DNA from: Gammaproteobacteria bacterium
Lineage (GTDB): Bacteria; Pseudomonadota; Gammaproteobacteria; GCA-002705445; GCA-002716945
Direction: 5' to 3'
NCBI GenBank assembly: GCA_030835925.1
Contig: JAURQW010000024.1
Location: forward strand, 1-51,161
DNA length: 51,161 bases
A program made the translations under genes and the position numbers. The notes beneath the pieces were generated by a model, which saw only the letters and a list, made by a program, of their open reading frames with translations, ran no database searches and had not been told where the DNA came from. The first letter of the stretch is position 1; each line of letters begins with the position of its first letter. This document shows, one piece after another, positions 38,582 through 48,586 of the stretch.

Positions 38582-39196
38582 ATGACATCGTTAGCAAACA
38601 GAAGATCAGCAATATTACTTTTTTCTTTGCCTGACTGTTTACACAGCCATAGAACAAGATTAGTAATTAAAGAGAAAGAAATTTCAGCAGAACTACACGA
38701 AATAGATATATCTAATATTTCAGAAGAAATTAAGTCCATTAGCCCATATGATGACTTTCCCACTTTAGTTGATAGAGATCTAGTATTGCAGAACTCTAGA
38801 GTCATAATAGAGTACTTGGATGAGAGGTTTCCTCATCCTCCATTGTTACCAGTAGATCCTGTGGCTAGGGCAAAATTTAGATTAGCTCTCGATAGGATCG
38901 AACATCAATGGTATCCAGAATTCAACAATGCATATCAAAATGGTGCTTTAGACGATTCATTTAAAGAAAAGATCAAATCTTATTTTTTAGAAATCGTACC
39001 ACTTATATCAGATAGTTATTTTATGAGCGAAGATTTTGGTTTGGTGGATTGCAGTCTAGCCCCATTGCTTTGGAGAGCAAAGTGTCTTGGTTTAGAGATC
39101 ACAGAAAATAAAAAAATCATAGATGACTACTGTGAAAGAATATTTAATAGAGAATCGTTCCAAGCTAGTCTTACCGAAACAGAAAGAGATATGTGA
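38582..39196 (+). CDS. sspA: Stringent starvation protein A (GST-fold)
   Basis: 204 aa; DCLHSHRTRLVIKEKEISAELHEIDI, DFPTLVDRDLVLQNSRVIIEYLDERFPHPPLLPVDPVARAKFRLALDRIE; follows petABC. Confidence 0.9.
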   Translation: MTSLANRRSAILLFSLPDCLHSHRTRLVIKEKEISAELHEIDISNISEEIKSISPYDDFPTLVDRDLVLQNSRVIIEYLDERFPHPPLLPVDPVARAKFRLALDRIEHQWYPEFNNAYQNGALDDSFKEKIKSYFLEIVPLISDSYFMSEDFGLVDCSLAPLLWRAKCLGLEITENKKIIDDYCERIFNRESFQASLTETERDM

Positions 39197-39355
39197 TTTT
39201 GAGAACTTCCAGTTCACCAACCCAACATTTGAATAATTTTAGCACAAATTCCTATGGTATATTCTAAGATATATGAATAAGGATTATTACCTATGAAAAT
39301 TATTAATTCTTCCATAATAATAAATTACTGTTTATAATTTAATAGAGGAGCGTTT

Positions 39356-40116
39356 ATGATTAAAAACATATTAGTATTCATGTTTATATTTCTATCAATA
39401 AATTTATCTTACGCACAAGAATTCAACCCACCTACTTTTGAAGAAAGATTCCCCTAAGAACGTGTCAATGATACATTCTACCTTCTTAGTTTAAACCTCG
39501 AAATTTATGATAGAAAAGAACATGAACTAATGTACAACTCATTTATTAAAACAATGGGCAATTATATTAAATTCATGAAAAACAATAAACCAGAAGGTTT
39601 AATTGGAAAGAAACTTTTATGTTCTTATAACTATGGATCTTTTATAAATGATAGTGGGAAGCGAGAGAAAACTACAGAAGAACATGGATTCATCTTTATA
39701 CCCAAAAGCACGGTTCATGGAGATATACCATATGTTGAGGGAAATCTTGCTGCCTTAGCATTTTCTGCTCAAAAACCAGATGTTAATGTGTATAAACACC
39801 CAGATGCTGGGGGATATTTAAATAACGGTTTCTTTTTTGGAGTAAATGTAACACCCGCGGCAGTAAGACTTTCAGAAAAAAAATAGGTATAGAGTTTTCA
39901 GGATTAAGTAATGGTGGTGCTCAAATAGATAGAGAAACATTATCTTATACTGATATTTACTTTAATCCAAAAAATAAAATAACATATGGAAAATGTAAAC
40001 TATATGATGAAAATATGACTAAATATTTCTTTACAAAACAAAAAGATATTATGGATAGGAATATTGAACACTACCAGAAGAAAAAAGCAGAACAAGAAAA
40101 GAAAAACAAAATATAA
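39356..40116 (+). pseudogene. Degraded gene for a secreted hypothetical protein (signal peptide, in-frame TAA, A-tract frameshift)
   Basis: ATG 39356 signal peptide MIKNILVFMFIFLSINLSYAQEFNPPTFEERFP then TAA (39455-39457), open in the same frame to 39886, then after an A8 run the sense continues one frame over (..SEKKIGIEFSGLSNGGAQIDRETLSYTDIYFNPK..) to TAA at 40116. Confidence 0.75.
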
Positions 40117-40185
40117 TTCACTGTACCAACATTAATGAAAATAGCGATAGACAGACTCGAACTGTCACTGTTGCCAGAATCGGAT

Positions 40186-40770
40186 TTATTTCGCTAGATG
40201 TATGTCAATACACTCGCAAATTGAATGAATGATAACAAGATGCATCTCTTGTATCCTGCTAGTTCGAGTAGATGGCACAAGGATCTTAATATCATTTTGA
40301 TCTAATAAGGCACATGCCTTGCCACCATTGTCACCGCTTACTAGTATGATTGGTATATTCTTATCTTTGGCTGAAACTATAGCATCTAATATATTTACAG
40401 AATTCCCACTCGTGGTAAACACCATGAGAATATCATCAGGATTGCCAATAGCCTTAATTTGTTTAGAAAAAACATATTGATACCCATAATCATTTGCAAT
40501 TGAAGTAAGTGTTGCAGTATCAGAATTTAACGAAATAGCTGGCAGAGGTTTTCTTTCAGATTCAAATCTATTTATAAATTCAGATGCTATATGTTGCGCA
40601 TCTCCGGATGACCCACCATTACCACATGTAAGAAGCTTACCTGAGCTATCAATCATTGATAATATCTTAGACGTTGCCGTATCTATGGACTCTAGAATCT
40701 GACTAGACGAAATAGAGTTAATTTTCTGATTCTCTTGAAAATTACTCTTTATAATATCAATATTACTCAT
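40186..40770 (-). CDS. gmhA: Phosphoheptose isomerase / DiaA-like SIS-domain protein
   Basis: 194 aa; LLTCGNGGSSGDAQHIASEFINRFESERKPLPAISLNSD, SIANDYGYQYVFSKQIKAIG, FTTSGNSVNIL. Confidence 0.8.
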   Translation of the reverse strand: MSNIDIIKSNFQENQKINSISSSQILESIDTATSKILSMIDSSGKLLTCGNGGSSGDAQHIASEFINRFESERKPLPAISLNSDTATLTSIANDYGYQYVFSKQIKAIGNPDDILMVFTTSGNSVNILDAIVSAKDKNIPIILVSGDNGGKACALLDQNDIKILVPSTRTSRIQEMHLVIIHSICECIDIHLAK

Positions 40771-40840
40771 AATTTATTTATTGGACTTTGATAATACTAC
40801 AATATAACCTAGCAAGAAGAAATAAGATAGTTTTAACAAT

Positions 40841-41668
40841 ATGCCAGGTACACTTTATATAGTCTCCACACCGATTGGAAATCTTCAAGATATTACCATC
40901 AGGGCAATTGAAGTCTTAAAATTATCAGACTATATATTAGCCGAAAGCTCAGTCCGCTCATCAAGACTACTAAATGAATATAATCTAAATAAACGAATAG
41001 TCACTTTCAATAAAGATAATGAAAAAAGAAAAATAAAAGCAGTGATGGAAGATTTATCTAATGGGCTAAATATATGTTTGATATCAGATGCTGGGACTCC
41101 ATCAATTTCTGATCCAGGATATGAATTAACGAGATGCATAGAACCATCAGTCAATATTGTGCCAATACCCGGGCCAAGTTCACTCACAACTGCTTTATCT
41201 GTCTCAAAAATCCCAATTAATAAATTCATGTTTTTAGGTTTTTTATCTAAAAAACAAAAAGAAAGGGAAAAGCAATTATTAATCATCAAGGACACATCAT
41301 TGCCTGCAGTTGTTTTTGAGAGCAAGCATCGGATAGTATCTCTATTAAGTGATATAACAGATACTCTAGGCCCAGACATCCAAATAGCAGTTATGAGAGA
41401 GTTAACAAAACTTCATGAAGAAATATATCATGACACAGCATCAAACCTCTTGGAGAAATTTTCAGAAAATATGTTGAATGGGGAAATTACAATGATTATA
41501 GGCGCTCCAATATCTCATGCTATCCAAATGAATATTTTTGATAAGCAAATTATAGAATTATCAAAAAAACATTCAGCAAGCGAAATTGTCAATATAATAC
41601 GTTTATTTAATGATGTTAATAAAAAAGAATTGTACAAATATGTATTAAAGATTAGACAGAGCGGCTAG
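40841..41668 (+). CDS. rsmI: 16S rRNA (cytidine1402-2'-O)-methyltransferase
   Basis: 275 aa; LYIVSTPIGNLQDITIRAIEVLKLSD, LISDAGTPSISDPGYELTR, PIPGPSSLTTALSVSKIP, AVMRELTKLHEE. Confidence 0.95.
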   Translation: MPGTLYIVSTPIGNLQDITIRAIEVLKLSDYILAESSVRSSRLLNEYNLNKRIVTFNKDNEKRKIKAVMEDLSNGLNICLISDAGTPSISDPGYELTRCIEPSVNIVPIPGPSSLTTALSVSKIPINKFMFLGFLSKKQKEREKQLLIIKDTSLPAVVFESKHRIVSLLSDITDTLGPDIQIAVMRELTKLHEEIYHDTASNLLEKFSENMLNGEITMIIGAPISHAIQMNIFDKQIIELSKKHSASEIVNIIRLFNDVNKKELYKYVLKIRQSG

Positions 41669-41716
41669 TCTGTCGTATCATTTAGCTTTAGATGCAAGCT
41701 AAAAAAAAACAATCAA

Positions 41717-41748
41717 AGATGACTCAAAACGAGCCATCTTTTTTTTTA
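41717..41748 (+). terminator. Rho-independent terminator-like hairpin 17 nt upstream of carA start
   Basis: AGATGACTC-AAAAC-GAGCCATCT (9-bp stem with one A-C mismatch) followed by a T-run. Confidence 0.75.
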
Positions 41749-41764
41749 CAAACTAGATATAACC

Positions 41765-42898
41765 TTGAATAATACAAATGCAACACTATTGTTAGAAGAC
41801 GGTAGCACCTTTAGCGGCCGTTCTATTGGTGCAGACGGGATATCAGTTGGCGAAGTAGTATTTAATACATCTATGACGGGATATCAGGAGATAATCACTG
41901 ACCCCTCTTACAATAGACAAATTATAACTTTCACAAATCCACATATTGGCAATACAGGAGTCAATCCTGACGATATTGAATCAAGCAAGATATTTGCTTC
42001 TGGAGTTATCATCAGAGATGAGGAGATAATATCAAATAGTTGGAGAAAAACTGGCAAATTACAAGACTTTTTAAAAGATCAAGGAATTTTAGCAATTGCT
42101 GGCGTTGATACAAGAAAACTAACAAAAATCTTAAGAACAAAAGGTTCTCAGAATGGTTGTATTATCTCTGGTGAAAACGATCTTGAAGCAGCTAAGAAAA
42201 AACTTTTAGATTTCAAGGGTCTTGAGGGATTAGACCTCGCGATAAAAGTGACAACAAAAGAAGAATATGAATGGGACAGTACTTCGATAGACATATACAA
42301 CAGAACTTTCGACAAACCAAAGAGCAATTATAGTATTGTTGCTTATGATTTTGGTATAAAACATAATATTCTAAGATTGCTAGTAGACAGTGGTTGTAAA
42401 ATTAAAGTTGTTCCGGCAGATTATCCTGTAGATAAAGTTTTAGAATTAAAGCCAGATGGAGTTTTTCTATCAAATGGACCTGGCGACCCTAAAGCTTGTG
42501 ATTATGCCATACAGAATATAAGAGAGTTATTAAAGAACAAAATACCTATGTTTGGAATCTGTTTGGGTTTTCAGCTTTTAGCTCTAGCATCTGGCGCATC
42601 GACAGTTAAGATGAAATTTGGTCACCATGGTGCAAATCATCCTGTAATGAAGCTTGCTAATAAAAAAGTTTTTATTACAAGTCAGAACCATGGATTTATG
42701 GTTGATGATAACAGCCTGCCTAACAATATAGTTAAAACACATATTTCACTATTTGATAATTCATTACAAGGCTTTGAAATAAAGGATCATTTTGCTTTTG
42801 GATTCCAAGGACATCCCGAGGCCAGTCCAGGACCAAATGATATTAGAGAAATTTTTAAGCAATTTATACAAAAAATGGAAGATAAAATTAATGCCTAA
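41765..42898 (+). CDS. carA: Carbamoyl-phosphate synthase small subunit
   Basis: 377 aa; TTG start; [67 protein letters not shown]. Confidence 0.95.
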   Translation: MNNTNATLLLEDGSTFSGRSIGADGISVGEVVFNTSMTGYQEIITDPSYNRQIITFTNPHIGNTGVNPDDIESSKIFASGVIIRDEEIISNSWRKTGKLQDFLKDQGILAIAGVDTRKLTKILRTKGSQNGCIISGENDLEAAKKKLLDFKGLEGLDLAIKVTTKEEYEWDSTSIDIYNRTFDKPKSNYSIVAYDFGIKHNILRLLVDSGCKIKVVPADYPVDKVLELKPDGVFLSNGPGDPKACDYAIQNIRELLKNKIPMFGICLGFQLLALASGASTVKMKFGHHGANHPVMKLANKKVFITSQNHGFMVDDNSLPNNIVKTHISLFDNSLQGFEIKDHFAFGFQGHPEASPGPNDIREIFKQFIQKMEDKINA

Positions 42899-45800
42899 GG
42901 ATAACAAAATAAAAAGTGTTCTAATTATTGGAGCAGGCCCAATTGTTATTGGGCAAGCTTGCGAATTTGATTATTCTGGTGTTCAGGCTTGCAAAGCTTT
43001 GCGTGAAGAGGGTATTAGGGTAATTTTAGTTAATTCAAATCCTGCAACAATAATGACTGATCCAGAAATGGCAGATAAAGTATATATAGAACCTATTCAC
43101 TGGAGAAATGTAGAGAAAATAATTATTAAAGAAAAACCTGATGCTATTTTGCCTACAATGGGAGGGCAAACCGCTCTCAATACAACGCTAGACTTAAATC
43201 GTCATAAGATCCTAGAAAAATATAATGTTGAGATTATCGGTGCAAGCGTTGACTCAATAGATATGGCAGAGGATAGAGAACTGTTCAAAAATGCTATGGC
43301 AAGTATTGGATTAGAAACTGCAAGAGCATATATAGCTCATGATTACGAAGAAGCACAAGAACATCAAAAGAAAATAGGCTTCCCTGTATTAATCAGACCA
43401 TCTTTTACTCTTGGAGGATCCGGTGGAGGTATCGCGTATAATATCAAAGATTTTGAAAATATTGTGAATAGAGGATTAGATTTATCACCAACAAGCGAGG
43501 TTCTTATAGAAGAGTCTGTTATTGGATGGAAAGAGTTTGAAATGGAGGTAGTTAGAGACAAGAATGATAACTGCATAATAGTTTGTTCTATAGAAAATAT
43601 TGACCCTATGGGTGTACATACTGGAGATTCAATTACAGTAGCCCCCGCTCAAACATTAACAGATAAGGAGTATCAAGAGCTAAGAAATGCATCAATCAAA
43701 GTCCTCCGCAAGATTGGTGTTGATACCGGAGGTTCAAATGTTCAATTTGCTATTTGTCCTGTCACTGGAAGAATACTGGTAATTGAAATGAACCCTAGAG
43801 TTTCTAGATCATCAGCATTAGCCTCAAAAGCTACTGGTTTTCCTATTGCAAAAATTGCAGCTAAATTAGCAATTGGTTACACATTGGATGAACTCAGAAA
43901 TGAGATAACTGGAGGAGTAATTCCTGCCTCATTTGAACCGAGCATTGATTATGTAGTAACTAAAATACCCAGGTTTGCATTCGAAAAGTTTAAAGAAGCT
44001 GACAGTAAACTAACTACTCAAATGAAATCTGTCGGAGAGGTGATGGCAATTGGAAGAAATTTTCAAGAATCTTTTCAAAAAGCTCTACGTGGGTTAGAGA
44101 TAGGGATAGATGGCTTAGAAAATCCTGATCTACCGAATCAAGATAATAAGGATAATCTTATAAATCAATTGAGGACTCCCACACCAAATAGAATTCTATA
44201 CGTAGCAGCAGCTATAAGACAAGGTTTTAAACTTAATGAAATATTTAGCCTAACCCATATTGATTTATGGTTTTTGTCACAAATTGAAGATCTAATAAAA
44301 GAAGAGCTAAGACTATGTAAGATCGATAATAAAAAAATAAATATCGATGACCTTGCTAGATTAAAGAAAAAAGGCTTTTCAGATTCATTGCTATCTAGAC
44401 ATCTCAAATGCAATGAAGATTTCATAAGAGAGTTAAGAATTAAAAATAACATCTTGCCAATATTTAAAAGAGTTGATGCATGTGCTGCTGAATTTGAAGC
44501 AACAACTGCATATATGTATTCATCTTATGATGATGAGTGTGAGGCAAACCCATCTGATAATAAAAAGATTTTAATATTGGGAGGAGGACCAAATAGAATT
44601 GGACAAGGGATAGAATTTGATTATTGCTGTGTACATGCATCTTTAGCTTTAAGGAAAGAAGGCTTTGAAACAATTATGGTTAATTGTAACCCCGAGACTG
44701 TATCTACGGATTTTGATATATCTGATAGGCTTTATTTTGAACCTCTAACATTTGAGGATGTAATGTCGATAATTGATGTTGAAAAACCTCATGGAGTCAT
44801 TGTTCAGTATGGTGGACAAACTCCTTTAAAACTAGCTAATAAACTTAAACAAAATAAAGTTAACATAATAGGTACATCGCCAGAAGCAATTGATCTAGCA
44901 GAAGACAGAGAAAAATTTAAAGATTTAGTAGAAAAGCTTGGATTGAAACAACCTAATAATTCTATAGCAACAAATGTTGATGAGGCTTTAAATGTTGCAA
45001 ATGAAATTGGGTACCCCTTAGTTGTCAGACCATCATATGTTTTGGGTGGAAGAGCAATGGAAATAGTGACAACAGATGATGATTTGAAAAGATATATGGA
45101 TGAAGCTGTATCGGTTTCAAATGACTCTCCAGTCCTACTCGACAGATTTCTAAATGATGCTATAGAAGTTGATATAGATGTTATTGCTGATGGCAAAGAT
45201 GTTTTTATAGGAGCCATAATGGAGCATATTGAAGAAGCTGGTATTCACTCCGGTGATTCAGGCTGCTCCATACCTCCGTATACTCTATCAGATGAGATTA
45301 TGACCCAATTACGAAAACAAGTAACTAAATTAGCTTTGGAGTTAAATGTTATCGGTTTAATGAATACTCAATTCGCTATAAAAGATAATGAAATATTTTT
45401 ATTAGAAGTCAATCCTCGTGCTTCAAGAACTGCACCATTCGTTTCCAAAGCAATTGGGATTCAGTTGGCAAAAATGGGAGCGTTAGTTATGTCAGGAAAA
45501 TCATTAAAAGAGCTCAATCTTTCTCATGAGGTCAGCCCAACATACTTCTCAGTTAAAGAAGCTGTTTTACCTTTTGCAAAATTTCCTGAAGTTGATGTAC
45601 TTTTGGGGCCAGAAATGAAATCTACTGGAGAAGTAATGGGCATAGGACATAGTTTTGGAGAAGCTTACTTCAAAGCTCAAAGAGCAGCTGGAGTTATATT
45701 GCCTAAATCAGGAAATGTATTCTTGAGTGTGCGCGATAAAGACAAGCCTGCTGTCTGTGAAATTGCAAAAGATTTACAAAAAATTGGTTTTCAATTGTTT

Positions 45801-46109
45801 GCAACTAAAGGCACACAAAAATACTTAGATGATAATGGTATCGAATGTAATCAAATCAATAAAGTTAAAGAGGGTCAGCCACATATTGTAGATATGATTA
45901 AGAACGGTGATGTACACCTGATAATTAATACTACAGAAGGAGCTCGTTCTATAAATGATTCATTCTCTATTCGAAAAGAAGCAAACAACTATAATGTTTG
46001 TTTGACAACTACTATCTCTGGGGCAAAAGCGTTTTGTAAAGCAATTTTATTTATTGATAACTTTGATGCAACTGATATTCAATCTTTACATAAGACGATA
46101 GACTACTGA
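42891..46109 (+). CDS. carB: Carbamoyl-phosphate synthase large subunit
   Basis: [33 protein letters not shown] and the internal duplication [35 protein letters not shown] 42891 overlaps carA stop. Confidence 0.97.
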   Translation: MPKDNKIKSVLIIGAGPIVIGQACEFDYSGVQACKALREEGIRVILVNSNPATIMTDPEMADKVYIEPIHWRNVEKIIIKEKPDAILPTMGGQTALNTTLDLNRHKILEKYNVEIIGASVDSIDMAEDRELFKNAMASIGLETARAYIAHDYEEAQEHQKKIGFPVLIRPSFTLGGSGGGIAYNIKDFENIVNRGLDLSPTSEVLIEESVIGWKEFEMEVVRDKNDNCIIVCSIENIDPMGVHTGDSITVAPAQTLTDKEYQELRNASIKVLRKIGVDTGGSNVQFAICPVTGRILVIEMNPRVSRSSALASKATGFPIAKIAAKLAIGYTLDELRNEITGGVIPASFEPSIDYVVTKIPRFAFEKFKEADSKLTTQMKSVGEVMAIGRNFQESFQKALRGLEIGIDGLENPDLPNQDNKDNLINQLRTPTPNRILYVAAAIRQGFKLNEIFSLTHIDLWFLSQIEDLIKEELRLCKIDNKKINIDDLARLKKKGFSDSLLSRHLKCNEDFIRELRIKNNILPIFKRVDACAAEFEATTAYMYSSYDDECEANPSDNKKILILGGGPNRIGQGIEFDYCCVHASLALRKEGFETIMVNCNPETVSTDFDISDRLYFEPLTFEDVMSIIDVEKPHGVIVQYGGQTPLKLANKLKQNKVNIIGTSPEAIDLAEDREKFKDLVEKLGLKQPNNSIATNVDEALNVANEIGYPLVVRPSYVLGGRAMEIVTTDDDLKRYMDEAVSVSNDSPVLLDRFLNDAIEVDIDVIADGKDVFIGAIMEHIEEAGIHSGDSGCSIPPYTLSDEIMTQLRKQVTKLALELNVIGLMNTQFAIKDNEIFLLEVNPRASRTAPFVSKAIGIQLAKMGALVMSGKSLKELNLSHEVSPTYFSVKEAVLPFAKFPEVDVLLGPEMKSTGEVMGIGHSFGEAYFKAQRAAGVILPKSGNVFLSVRDKDKPAVCEIAKDLQKIGFQLFATKGTQKYLDDNGIECNQINKVKEGQPHIVDMIKNGDVHLIINTTEGARSINDSFSIRKEANNYNVCLTTTISGAKAFCKAILFIDNFDATDIQSLHKTIDY

Positions 46110-47338
46110 TTAAATTTTTTAATATCAATTAAATTTTCACTATGGGCAACCACACATGATATGCATGTATCACCACTTACATTCACACTTGTTCTCATCA
46201 TATCAAGCAATCTATCAACACCTAACAAGAGTGTTATACCTTCGAGTGGAATGCCTAGTTCTGTTAAAATCAAAGACAACATTATGATTCCAGCGCTCGG
46301 TATGCCTGCTGTGCCAATAGAGGCAACAGTCGCAGTTAGTATTATTATTATAAAATCAATTAGTTCTAGTTCAATGCCATAGTAAGCAGCTAAAAAATAT
46401 GTTGCACATCCTTGCATGATTGCGGTGCCATCCATATTTATAGTAGCACCCAAAGGTACTGAGAACGATGCTAAAGATTTATTTACTCCATATTTGTTAG
46501 TTACAATATCTAAAGTAAAAGGTATTGATGCATTACTACTCGAGGTACTAAAAGTAAAAATAATCAGAGATTTTAACTTAGCATAGAATGTTCCAATATC
46601 TAGATTTGAGAAAACTTTAAGTAACAAAGAATACGTAAAAGTGAAATGCAATAATAAAACAAGGACAACTATGGAGAAATATTTCATTAAGGGAATAAAT
46701 ACATCTAATCCCTCCATAGAGAACGTTTTTGCAAGCAATGCAAAAACTGCTATAGGTGTAAATGATATTATAATTAAAACCATTTTATTAAAGATTTTGT
46801 TTAAGTTATCTATTAAATTTACAAACTCTGGAATTTCATTTTTGATATATGAGGCTGATATACCAATAAAAATAGCAAAACTTAGGACTTGTATTACATT
46901 GCCGTCTACCAATGCAGCAAAAAAATTCTGCGGGAAAAGGCTTAAGATGAAATTAGAACTTGGCTCCGCAGCTAGCACTTGTTTAGTATTATTCACGGCA
47001 TCTATTACTTCTATATTATAATTAACAAAACTAGATATAAATAAAGCTAAGGTGATAGCAATCATGGTTGTGAATATATATAGGGTTAAGGTTTTAATAC
47101 CCAGTCTCCCTAGTGTATTCACGTCATTAATAGATATTATGCCAGAAATAATAGATACAAATATAAGTGGCAATACAATCATTTTAAGTAATATTAAAAA
47201 AATAGATGAAATAGTATGAAAAACTTGGTTAATTAAAATGGATTCTATTAATTGATTTGGTATAAAAAAATTATTTATTAACAGACCAACGACAATTCCA
47301 GTCACCATTGAAAATAGTACTTTTTTTGTAAAGCTCAT
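46103..47338 (-). CDS. Dicarboxylate/amino acid:cation symporter (SDF/GltP family)
   Basis: 411 aa; [106 protein letters not shown]. Confidence 0.9.
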   Translation of the reverse strand: MSFTKKVLFSMVTGIVVGLLINNFFIPNQLIESILINQVFHTISSIFLILLKMIVLPLIFVSIISGIISINDVNTLGRLGIKTLTLYIFTTMIAITLALFISSFVNYNIEVIDAVNNTKQVLAAEPSSNFILSLFPQNFFAALVDGNVIQVLSFAIFIGISASYIKNEIPEFVNLIDNLNKIFNKMVLIIISFTPIAVFALLAKTFSMEGLDVFIPLMKYFSIVVLVLLLHFTFTYSLLLKVFSNLDIGTFYAKLKSLIIFTFSTSSSNASIPFTLDIVTNKYGVNKSLASFSVPLGATINMDGTAIMQGCATYFLAAYYGIELELIDFIIIILTATVASIGTAGIPSAGIIMLSLILTELGIPLEGITLLLGVDRLLDMMRTSVNVSGDTCISCVVAHSENLIDIKKFNQ

Positions 47339-47345
47339 CTAGAAT

Positions 47346-47843
47346 CTAAAGACTATTTAAAGCGGCATCATAATTTGGTTCATTAGCAATCTCTTGAACC
47401 AGTTCTGAGTGAATTATTTTTTTATTTTTATCAATCACAATTACAGCCCTAGCAGTGATACCAGATAAAGGGCCATCTACAAGGAGAACTCCATAGTCTT
47501 TAGCAAAATTCCTTGATCTCATCATAGATAATGGCTTTACAGAATCAATAGATTCGGTACTACAAAATCTTTTCATAGCAAATGGTAAATCAGCTGATAC
47601 TGCAAGTATAGCTACATCAGGTAGCATAGATGCTTTTTCATTAAAAATCTTTGTAGATTTCTGACAAACTGGTGTGTCTAAGCTCGGTATAATATTCAGA
47701 ATGATATTTTTTCCATCATAGCTGGATAGAGTAACATCATTTAAGTCCGAATCTACTAACACAAATTCAGGTGCAGACGACCCAACTTTTGGCACCTCGC
47801 CATTAGTATTGATTTTATTTCCTTGAAGTGTAATTTCTGCCAT
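47346..47843 (-). CDS. tpx: Thiol peroxidase
   Basis: 165 aa; VGSSAPEFVLVDSDLNDVTLSSYDGKNIILNIIPSLDTPVCQKSTKIFNEKA; peroxidatic and resolving Cys positions present. Confidence 0.95.
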   Translation of the reverse strand: MAEITLQGNKINTNGEVPKVGSSAPEFVLVDSDLNDVTLSSYDGKNIILNIIPSLDTPVCQKSTKIFNEKASMLPDVAILAVSADLPFAMKRFCSTESIDSVKPLSMMRSRNFAKDYGVLLVDGPLSGITARAVIVIDKNKKIIHSELVQEIANEPNYDAALNSL

Positions 47844-47894
47844 ACAACATCATAACAATCTAAATTTATGAATTCAATGTTATAATCCTCGCAT

Positions 47895-48509
47895 ATGAGC
47901 AAAAGTAACAAAACAAACAATTGGGTCAAAAAACACTCCAAAGATCCTTTTGTCAAAAAATCTCAAAATGATAAGTATAGATCTCGAGCTGCATATAAAC
48001 TTAAATCTATTAATGAAAAATTTGATATTTTAAAGGATGTCAGGTGTGTTGTAGATCTAGGCTGCGCACCTGGTTCTTGGTTACAGGTTTTACAGGAATA
48101 CAAGAATATAAGAGAAATCATCGGAATCGATGTTTTAGATCTAGATTTAATCCCTGGAGTACATATATATAAGCAAGATATAAGAGATTATGAATCACTA
48201 GACAAGATCTTTATAGAACTAAATATTGTCGTAGACCTTGTATTATCAGATATTGCCCCCAACATAACAGGTATAAGCGATATAGATCAGAGCAATTTTT
48301 CTGAAATCGCTGTGACTATAAAGGATTTTTGTAAATCTAGGTTAAAGGTCGGAGGAACAATGGTAATGAAATATTTTCTTGGTAGCAGTTTTGATGAGAC
48401 TTTAAATAGTCTAGATAATAACTTTAATAAAATTAATGTTTTTAAGCCAACATCATCCAAGAAAAAGAGTAATGAAGTTTACCTTATTTGTATTGATTTC
48501 AAAGCCTGA
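47895..48509 (+). CDS. rlmE: 23S rRNA (uridine2552-2'-O)-methyltransferase
   Basis: 204 aa; SRAAYKLKSINEKFDIL, VVDLGCAPGSWLQVL, DLVLSDIAPNITGISDIDQSN, MVMKYFLG. Confidence 0.95.
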   Translation: MSKSNKTNNWVKKHSKDPFVKKSQNDKYRSRAAYKLKSINEKFDILKDVRCVVDLGCAPGSWLQVLQEYKNIREIIGIDVLDLDLIPGVHIYKQDIRDYESLDKIFIELNIVVDLVLSDIAPNITGISDIDQSNFSEIAVTIKDFCKSRLKVGGTMVMKYFLGSSFDETLNSLDNNFNKINVFKPTSSKKKSNEVYLICIDFKA

Positions 48510-48586
48510 TATAGTATTAGACGGTTTATTGAATTGACAAGCATAGAAGTTAAAATATAGAATGATTCTAAGAGAGTAATTAAATT

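Noticed and set aside
39213-40139. Possible direct repeat flanking the decayed ORF (ttcaccaacccaacatttgaat vs ttcactgtaccaacattaatgaa)
   Set aside because: Similarity is short and gapped in AT-rich sequence; not convincing as a target-site duplication or att pair.
41681-41703. Hairpin TTTAGCTT/AAGCTAAA after rsmI as an independent terminator
   Set aside because: Followed by A's rather than T's on the + strand, and the T-run is on the wrong side for the minus strand; kept only as part of a possible carAB leader.
44165-45217. Minus-strand ORFs opposite carB (95, 69, 137 aa)
   Set aside because: Overlap a full-length conserved carB frame; no recognisable product.
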